From Gemmata sp051859125 (GTDB lineage: Bacteria > Planctomycetota > Planctomycetia > Gemmatales > Gemmataceae): DNA of 64,000 nt. The notes under the pieces were generated by a model. That model did not search any database and was not told the DNA's origin. It was given only the letters and a program-made list of their open reading frames with translations. The position numbers were made by a program, and so were the translations under genes. Where the stretch lies: assembly GCF_051859125.1 (NCBI RefSeq), contig NZ_JBHYGG010000179.1, positions 1 through 64,000 on the forward strand, read 5' to 3'. Of this stretch, positions 58,917 through 64,000 are shown piece by piece. Each line of letters opens with the position of its first letter. Position 1 is the stretch's first letter.

Positions 58917-61017
58917 CGAAGACAGAGTACCCGTGCATGTGCAGGAGCCACACCACCGGCTCGCTCACCCCGAACGGCGCGATGTTCCGCTTCGAGAGGT
59001 CCTTCACGCCGAGTTCGTGCTCCACGAGGCTCACCGACGAGAGCGGGAAGAACAGGAGCTGCGTCCCGAAGTAGCCCTCGATCACGCGGCGCACGTCCAG
59101 GCCGGGGAACATGAGCGGGAGCATCTGCTCGACCAGTTCGCTGCGCTCGCGGAGCACGGCGAGCGTGACCTCCCGCGGCGGCGGGTTCAGGTGCTCGAGC
59201 ATCTGGTGGATGTACTGCACCGACTGGCCGCCGATCGGGTTGTCGGAGATGAGCAGATCGAACTTCGGCACGCACACCGCGACCGGCACCGGGATCGGCT
59301 CGCCCACCGGCACGCCGCGCTCCTTCCGCATGTGCGCCAGGAACGAGTCGAGCATCGCGAGCTGCTGGTCGATGGTCACGTTCGCGGCGTCGCCGTAGAG
59401 CTGCGTCGGGTCCAGGAACAGCATGAACCCGTCCATGCGGACGGCCGTGGCCTTCAGCATGTTGACGTCCACGTCGGGGTTGATGAGTTCCCCCGAGTAG
59501 TCGAACAGGTTCACGATCGCGGCGCTGCCGCCGAGCGGGTCCGCGTCCCTGACGTGGAGCAGGATCGGGTCCGGCAGCACGAGGTCGGTCGCGCCGGCGA
59601 CCCCGCGGCGGTGCAGCACCTCGTCGGTGAGCTGCTCGAACCGGCGGTCCGCGTCGCTCCCGGTCGGGGCCGGCTGCACGGTCGCGACGGTCGGGGCGGT
59701 CCGCTTGCGGACGCGGTCGTAGGCCGTAACGAGCATGTGCGTCTTGCCGCTCGACCGCACCCCGACGGTCGGGAAGCACAGCCGCGGCACGGTCAGGTAG
59801 CTGCGGCGGATGCGGAGCCCGCACCGGGTGCAGCGCACGTCGCCGTCGTCCTCGTCGTCGGCCCTCGCCTTCCGGGCGCTCGCCTCGACCTTGAGCGTGT
59901 CGAGCCGGAAGCACCGCGGGCACGTCTTCGCGGCGAGCGCGATCCGCCGGGCGTGGCTGCGGCGCGCCGACCACAGTGGGGCCGTCGCGAGGCCGAACAG
60001 CACGCCCGCCGCGAGCACCCGCAGGCCGGTGCCGGCGCGCGACCACAGCTTCGCCCGCCCGGTGAGCTGGTCGAGCTTCGCGGCCTCCTCGGCCAGCTTC
60101 GCTCGCTGTTCGGCGGCGTCCCGCACGAGCCGCTCGCCGAGTTGCGCGTCGACCGCGACCGACCGCAGCCCGGCCCGAAGGTCGGACTCGCCGGTGCGAA
60201 CGAGCTTGTCGGCGTCCCCACGGGGGGCGGCCACGAGCGCCACCCACGCGGCGCTCGTGGCCTGCCACTTCTGCTCGGCGGCGGTCTCGGCGCTCGCGCC
60301 CTTTGATGCGGCGGCATCGCGAGCAGCGGTGAGTTCGGCCTCCTCGCGGGCGGCCCACGGTCGCGCGTCGCTCGCGGCCGGCCCGCCGCACCCAGGGAGT
60401 ACGACCGCGAGCAGGAGCAGCGCGACCCCGGCCGCCCGGCGCGCCTTGCGGATGTCGAGGCGCTGTTCGGTGCGCCGGACCCTCACCGCGACGACCGCGA
60501 CGAAGCACGCCGCAACGAGCACCAGCGCGTCGACCGGGTCGGGCCGGAGTGCGGTCGTCGCGCCCGTTTCGAAGTCGAACCCGTGCGCCGCTTCGAGCTT
60601 CCCGACAGACTCGCGGAACGCGACCCGCTGCCGGTACGCCTCGGTCCAGTCCTTCAGAGCGTCGGCCTTCCGCGACCGCGCCTTCTCCTCGGCGCGGCCC
60701 AGCGCGGCCTGTACCTGTTTGTAATCGGCGTCGAGCGCCGGGCCGAGCGCCGCGAGAATGGCCGCCGGGTCTTGTACGTTGCCGACCGACGCGGCGGGGC
60801 TCCGTAGCGCCGCGAGCGCCTTCAGTTCGGTTGTTGCGGCGTCCTCACGGGCGAGGTGCGTGAGCCAGTCGAGCCGCAGCGCGACGAGTTTGTCGGCGGG
60901 CGCGGCGTCGGGCTGCGCGTGGGCGGCCGGGGCGATCAGGAGGAGGGCGAGGAGGGAACCGGCGAGCGATCGGGAACGCAGGGGGCGGGCCGGCCGTGAG
61001 CAGTCTGGTTCCGCCAT
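58912..61017 (-). CDS. Membrane-anchored P-loop GTPase with zinc ribbon
   Basis: The 701-residue protein has a signal or anchor helix (18-34), a helical region, membrane segments at about 163-180, 196-212 and 331-348, a four-cysteine zinc ribbon (C366/C369 and C396/C399), and a C-terminal TRAFAC-like GTPase domain: G1 GVRSSGKT (419-426), G3-like DYSG (506-509), and G4-like PKFD (584-587). The fold and context match the GTPases that pair with GAP1 proteins (double-GTPase type group). It is the first gene of the cluster that ends at 35521. It probably switches the membrane complex on GTP binding or hydrolysis. The G4 motif is unusual, so nucleotide specificity should be treated as inferred. Confidence 0.8.
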   Translation of the reverse strand: MAEPDCSRPARPLRSRSLAGSLLALLLIAPAAHAQPDAAPADKLVALRLDWLTHLAREDAATTELKALAALRSPAASVGNVQDPAAILAALGPALDADYKQVQAALGRAEEKARSRKADALKDWTEAYRQRVAFRESVGKLEAAHGFDFETGATTALRPDPVDALVLVAACFVAVVAVRVRRTEQRLDIRKARRAAGVALLLLAVVLPGCGGPAASDARPWAAREEAELTAARDAAASKGASAETAAEQKWQATSAAWVALVAAPRGDADKLVRTGESDLRAGLRSVAVDAQLGERLVRDAAEQRAKLAEEAAKLDQLTGRAKLWSRAGTGLRVLAAGVLFGLATAPLWSARRSHARRIALAAKTCPRCFRLDTLKVEASARKARADDEDDGDVRCTRCGLRIRRSYLTVPRLCFPTVGVRSSGKTHMLVTAYDRVRKRTAPTVATVQPAPTGSDADRRFEQLTDEVLHRRGVAGATDLVLPDPILLHVRDADPLGGSAAIVNLFDYSGELINPDVDVNMLKATAVRMDGFMLFLDPTQLYGDAANVTIDQQLAMLDSFLAHMRKERGVPVGEPIPVPVAVCVPKFDLLISDNPIGGQSVQYIHQMLEHLNPPPREVTLAVLRERSELVEQMLPLMFPGLDVRRVIEGYFGTQLLFFPLSSVSLVEHELGVKDLSKRNIAPFGVSEPVVWLLHMHGYSVFG

Positions 61018-61108
61018 GTCGGTGTCGCGCCGGAAGAGGGAGTAACCCCAAGTTAAATGGCGGAACAGTCTTGTGCAAGGGCGCAGCGGCCCGGAACGGG
61101 GCGGGGCG

Positions 61109-61570
61109 TCACCCCCCCGCACGCCGCGCGGTGCGGGCCGCGAACCGCTCGACGGCGCGCTCCTGCTCGGTCGTCTCGATCGACCCGGGGCGCAGGTCGC
61201 GGACGCGGTCGATGGCCCGCTGCGGCGGCACCCCCAGTGCGACGTAGTACACCGCCAGCACGGTCCCGGTGCGGCCCAGGCCGGCCTCGCAGTGGACCCC
61301 CACGCCCATCCCGGCCGAGTTCGCCTTCTTGATGGTGTCGAGGAGGTAGTCGAGCTGCCGGTCCGACGGGGGCTCCATGTCGGGGACCGGCACGTTCACC
61401 ACCATCATCCCCGCGTCGTCGACCCAGCTCTTCGGGAGCGGGTCCTCGGTGAGCGACACCAGCACGTCCACCTTGTGCCGGCGGAGCCACGCCAGGTCCG
61501 CGGCCGACCCCGGCGCGGCCATCGCGGCCAGGTGCGGTTGATCGACCCACGAGAAGCCGGTTGGGGGCAT
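61109..61570 (-). CDS. Dual-specificity protein phosphatase
   Basis: A 153-residue enzyme of the DSP class with catalytic loop HCEAGLGRTG (Cys94 to Arg100) and general acid in PVPDMEPPS (Asp64). It should hydrolyse phosphotyrosine or phosphoserine/threonine. ATG 61568-61570 fits the family start (TGFSWVDQPHLAAMAAPG). It lies 91 bases upstream of the GTPase gene on the same strand and may be co-expressed with the cluster. Confidence 0.9.
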   Translation of the reverse strand: MPPTGFSWVDQPHLAAMAAPGSAADLAWLRRHKVDVLVSLTEDPLPKSWVDDAGMMVVNVPVPDMEPPSDRQLDYLLDTIKKANSAGMGVGVHCEAGLGRTGTVLAVYYVALGVPPQRAIDRVRDLRPGSIETTEQERAVERFAARTARRAGG

Positions 61571-61726
61571 GGTGACTGGTGGTGAGTGGACAGGGGACAG
61601 TGGACAGACAGAACGCACGGTTCGCGCAGGCCACCGGACCAATCGTCTGACATTCCCCGTTATACTGGTCCGACCGAGTGGTTCCCCTCTCTTCTGACTT
61701 CCTACCCCCCCACGGCCCACTCACCA

Positions 61727-62287
61727 CTACTTGAGCGGCTTCTGCCCGGCGGCCGCGCGGACGCGGTTCGCCTCCTGCCACACCTTCGGGTCGGTCTGGA
61801 GGAAATCGATCAGGTTGCCGGTCGAGACGCCGAGCAGCGCCGCGGCGTCGGCGACCCGGGCCTCGCACGCGGCGAGCACGTCGAGCACCACGCCGGCCGC
61901 GAACCAGAACTGCGGGTTCTTCGGCGACAGGTGGAGCCGGCCGTCGGGGCCGCGGGCGGCGGCGTAGTCCGGGAGCGCGGCGACCGCCCCGGACGTGCGG
62001 ACCGCCTCGGGGAGCGGATCGCGGAGGTGGAGGAACAGCGCCCGCCACAGCCGCTTCAGGGCGATCGCCTTGTTCTCGTGCTGCGACCGGCTGTCCTCGG
62101 CGATGACGACGAGCCCCGTCGGGGCGTGCCGCAGCCGCACGGCCGAGCTGGTCTTGTTCCGCTTCTGCCCGCCGGGGCCGCTGGCGCGGTAGGTGTCCAC
62201 CTCGCACTGCGCGAGGAGCTGGTCCTCGGTGAGGCGGGACCACGTCTCGCGCGGCGGGTGGGGAGCATCGGGTGCGGGGGGTGGCAT
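61727..62287 (-). CDS. Peptide chain release factor-like protein (GGQ)
   Basis: The 186-residue protein has a class I release factor domain with GGQ (39-41, in ASGPGGQKRNKTSSAV) and a RHAPTGLVV strand, without a codon-recognition domain. It resembles ArfB-like proteins that rescue stalled ribosomes by peptidyl-tRNA hydrolysis. The C-terminal half (GVVLDVLAACEARVADAAAL, STGNLIDFLQTD) is an added helical domain found in planctomycete versions. It starts at ATG 62285-62287 after a hairpin repeat. Confidence 0.85.
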   Translation of the reverse strand: MPPPAPDAPHPPRETWSRLTEDQLLAQCEVDTYRASGPGGQKRNKTSSAVRLRHAPTGLVVIAEDSRSQHENKAIALKRLWRALFLHLRDPLPEAVRTSGAVAALPDYAAARGPDGRLHLSPKNPQFWFAAGVVLDVLAACEARVADAAALLGVSTGNLIDFLQTDPKVWQEANRVRAAAGQKPLK

Positions 62288-62332
62288 GGGTGCGTGACTG
62301 CTCCGAGCGGCGCGACCGTTGGATGGGTTCGG

Positions 62333-62398
62333 TCCGAGCCCGAGCGCCGAGCGAGGGTTCACTTCACGCACGCCCCTCGCTCGGCGCTCGGGCTCGGA
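62333..62398. repeat. Perfect 25-bp inverted repeat upstream of the GGQ gene
   Basis: Arms TCCGAGCCCGAGCGCCGAGC... (62333-62357) and the exact inverse (62374-62398) with a 16-base loop. It is yet another palindrome type of this genome, in the gap between two minus-strand genes. Confidence 0.92.
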
Positions 62399-62446
62399 GC
62401 AGAACCGCACTCTGCGACCGTGGCGACCGGGACCCCCGGTGTGGTT

Positions 62447-62749
62447 TCACAGCAGCGCCCGGATGAGCCAGCTCAGCCACATGCCGATGCCGACGCCCCA
62501 CAGCCCGGCGATCCACCCGTACATGCGGGCGGTGCGGCGGTACCGGTCGCGGATCGTGGCGATCTGGTGCTCCAGCTCGTCGAGCCGCACCCGGAGCGCC
62601 GCGGCCTCCTCGGCCCGCTCGCGGTCCGCGGCCATGAGCTGGTCGAGCTGCGCTTCGAGGCGGACCATCTCGGTCCGCAGGTTGCGGATCAGCGGGTCGT
62701 CGTTGTCGCCCGAGTCGAACGGGACGTCGTCTTCTTCGCGGGGGTCCAT
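62447..62749 (-). CDS. Small coiled-coil membrane protein
   Basis: A 100-residue protein starting at ATG 62747-62749: acidic N-terminus (MDPREEDDVPFDSGDNDD), a coiled coil (RTEMVRLEAQLDQLMAADRE, ALRVRLDELEHQIATIRDRY) and a C-terminal membrane helix (YGWIAGLWGVGIGMWLSWLI). It is a tail-anchored protein of unknown function between moaA and the release-factor-like gene. Confidence 0.75.
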   Translation of the reverse strand: MDPREEDDVPFDSGDNDDPLIRNLRTEMVRLEAQLDQLMAADRERAEEAAALRVRLDELEHQIATIRDRYRRTARMYGWIAGLWGVGIGMWLSWLIRALL

Positions 62750-62845
62750 CTGTGCAACCCAGGTGAATGCGGGGTGCGGAACCGAAAGCAGGAAACCGAG
62801 CCGGGCGGCGGTTCCGCACCCGGCGGTCTGCACGCCGCGTGCCGG

Positions 62846-63901
62846 TCAGCCGCCGATCGCGTGCATGGTGCGATCGGGCTTCACGAACGCGGCGGTGTTG
62901 AAGTCGTGCCCGGCCCACTTCGCCCACACGCTCCGGCGGATCAGCTCGGCGAGTGCGGGGCCGGCGGCGGGGTCGCCGGAGCGGAGCAGCGCCTTCGCGT
63001 CGGTCTCGTCGAGGGCGAACAGGCAGTTGCGGACCTTGCCGTCGGCGGTGAGCCGCAGCCGGTTGCAGTCGGAGCAGAACGGGCGGGTGACGGACGCGAT
63101 CACGCCGACCCGCCCGCCGCCGTCAGAGTATTCGTAGTCCACGGCCGGCGCGGCGGGGTCCGATTTTATCGGAATCAGGCCGCGGACCTCGCGGGCGATG
63201 AGGCCCAGGATCTCGGCCGCGGGGAACACCTTGTCCCGCTCCCACGCCTCGGCCCCGATCGGCATGTACTCGATGAACCGCACCTCGAACCCGTTGGCGC
63301 GGCAGTACCGGGCGAGCGGGATCACGTCGTGCTCGGCGAACCCGCGGACCGCGACAGCGTTCACCTTGATCGGCCCGAACCCGGCCCGCTTCGCCGCATC
63401 GAGGCCGGCGAGGACGCGGTCGAGCCCGTCGCGGCGGCTCAGTTCGCGGAACCGGCCGGGGTCGAGCGTGTCGAGCGACACGTTCAACCGGCGGAGCCCG
63501 GCGGCGAACAGTTCTTCGGCCCGGTCCGCGAGGAGCAGCCCGTTCGTGGTCAGCCCGACGTCGGCGATTCCCGCGATCGGGACGATCATCCGCACGAGCT
63601 TGTGCAGGTCCTTCCGCATCAGCGGCTCGCCGCCGGTGAGCCGGACCTTGGTGACGCCGAGCCCGGCCGCGACCGCGACGAACCGGGCGATCTCCTCGAA
63701 CGAGAGCAGCTCCGAGCGGTCGAGGAACGTCACGTCCTCGGGCATGCAGTACGTGCAGCGGAGGTTGCACCGGTCGGTGACCGACACCCGCAGGTTGTTG
63801 TGCCGGCGGCCGAAACTATCGACCAGCCCGCTTGGGAGCCGGGGGTCGGGGGTCGGGGATCGGGGGTCGGGTGCCAGTGCGAGGGGGATGCGGTTGGTCA
63901 C
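62846..63901 (-). CDS. moaA: GTP 3',8-cyclase (MoaA)
   Basis: The 351-residue radical SAM enzyme makes 3',8-cyclo-GTP, the first step of molybdenum cofactor synthesis. The N-terminal cluster is CNLRCTYC (Cys45, 49, 52) after VSVTDR, followed by KVRLTGGEPLMRKDL, TTNGLLLADRA, NVSLDTLDPGRF and FIEYMPIG; the C-terminal cluster is FCSDCNRLRLTADGKVRNC. GTG 63899-63901 overlaps the stop of an upstream gene (GTGA), which supports this start. The first 24 residues (LALAPDPRSPTPDPRLPSG) are encoded by the left arm of a heptamer inverted repeat. Confidence 0.94.
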   Translation of the reverse strand: MTNRIPLALAPDPRSPTPDPRLPSGLVDSFGRRHNNLRVSVTDRCNLRCTYCMPEDVTFLDRSELLSFEEIARFVAVAAGLGVTKVRLTGGEPLMRKDLHKLVRMIVPIAGIADVGLTTNGLLLADRAEELFAAGLRRLNVSLDTLDPGRFRELSRRDGLDRVLAGLDAAKRAGFGPIKVNAVAVRGFAEHDVIPLARYCRANGFEVRFIEYMPIGAEAWERDKVFPAAEILGLIAREVRGLIPIKSDPAAPAVDYEYSDGGGRVGVIASVTRPFCSDCNRLRLTADGKVRNCLFALDETDAKALLRSGDPAAGPALAELIRRSVWAKWAGHDFNTAAFVKPDRTMHAIGG

Positions 63902-63964
63902 TGCTGGCCCCCGTCCGAACACCCAGGCCGGCCGACTCCTGCGTCCCGACTCCCGACCCCCGAT
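63834..63964. repeat. Heptamer inverted repeat across the moaA start
   Basis: Left arm 63834-63872 (GGGGGTCGGGGATCGGGGGT array) and right arm 63933-63964 (CGACTCCCGACCCCCGATT type). The loop contains the overlapping stop and start codons of two genes. The left arm codes for the MoaA N-terminus and the right arm for the tail of the upstream protein. Confidence 0.85.
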
Positions 63965-64000
63965 TGATGCACCCACTCGCCGGTGCCGTCCGGGGCGTTC
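63898..64000 (-). CDS. C-terminal end of an unknown protein (partial)
   Basis: In the minus-strand frame reaching the right edge, the sequence NAPDGTGEWVHQ is followed by a Gly/Ser/Val/Arg-rich tail encoded by the repeat arm (SGVGSRDAGVGRPG) and ends at TGA 63898-63900, overlapping the GTG of moaA. Only 33 residues are inside the window. Being in one operon with moaA it may be another molybdenum cofactor gene, but nothing in this fragment shows that. Confidence 0.5.
   Translation of the reverse strand, partial: NAPDGTGEWVHQSGVGSRDAGVGRPGCSDGGQQ

Noticed and set aside
58433..60508. A 691-codon frame extending the four-helix gene far upstream
   Set aside because: The upstream part overlaps the GTPase gene out of frame and has shadow composition; the ATG at 58834 with GGAGGG gives the normal family length.
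61578..61729. Inverted GTGGTGAGTGG/CCACTCACCAC pair near the phosphatase start
   Set aside because: The arms are only about 12 bases and 130 bases apart; weaker than the other inverted repeats and could be chance.

Overview
The window is very G+C-rich, densely packed DNA from a member of the Planctomycetota, most likely family Gemmataceae. Supporting signs are two DUF1559 pilin-like proteins (N-terminal prepilin helix, GDG motif near the C-terminus), a 300-residue protein of the planctomycete family that starts MTEKEWLA, a surface-protein leader with the LEDRTVP motif, several Hanks-type kinases, many lipoproteins and numerous toxin-antitoxin pairs. No rRNA, tRNA, CRISPR array or phage block was recognised.

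Layout. 1-9.8 kb: a truncated ATPase fragment, a YdiJ-like FAD/Fe-S 2-hydroxyacid dehydrogenase, a DUF6368-like protein, a hydroxyproline epimerase, a coiled-coil protein, a DUF433/DUF5615 toxin-antitoxin pair, a planctomycete-specific paralogue and an Rpn-type nuclease-like protein. 9.8-20 kb: rho, a small secreted protein, a response regulator, two Ser/Thr kinases, membrane proteins and a HicB-type antitoxin. 20-35 kb: a PafA-type phosphatase, DUF1559 proteins (one broken by an amber codon), nadA followed by two HTH/PIN toxin-antitoxin pairs, scpB, a tartrate/D-malate-type dehydrogenase and several lipoproteins.

35.5-61.0 kb: a run of eleven same-strand system genes, read right to left, all of them membrane- or signalling-related. 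It holds a membrane-anchored P-loop GTPase with a zinc ribbon, an atypical protein kinase, a GAP1-like GTPase-associated protein, a coiled-coil membrane protein, a DUF2135/FHA-like/zinc-ribbon protein, a TerY-like vWA protein, a PP2C phosphatase, a secreted repeat protein, two vWA/FHA-like/zinc-ribbon paralogues and a HEAT-repeat lipoprotein. Kinase, PP2C and vWA together resemble the TerY-phosphorylation triad, and the GTPase with GAP1 resembles predicted GTPase-centred conflict or stress systems. This is the best candidate for an uncharacterised system. 61-64 kb: a dual-specificity phosphatase, a GGQ release-factor-like protein, a small coiled-coil membrane protein, moaA and the end of one more gene.

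A second theme runs across the window: several unrelated families of palindromic repeats sit between genes and, unusually, inside them in frame. One family (REP, core GGGGGACGTGAGTCCCCC) flanks a REP-associated tyrosine transposase (RAYT) that lies inside the GTPase operon, and copies encode linker peptides in three other proteins of that operon. Another family is built of inverted arrays of 7-base units; one copy encloses a four-helix-bundle (S23/bAvd-type) gene, while empty copies lie inside a kinase, the dehydrogenase and the junction of moaA with its upstream neighbour.
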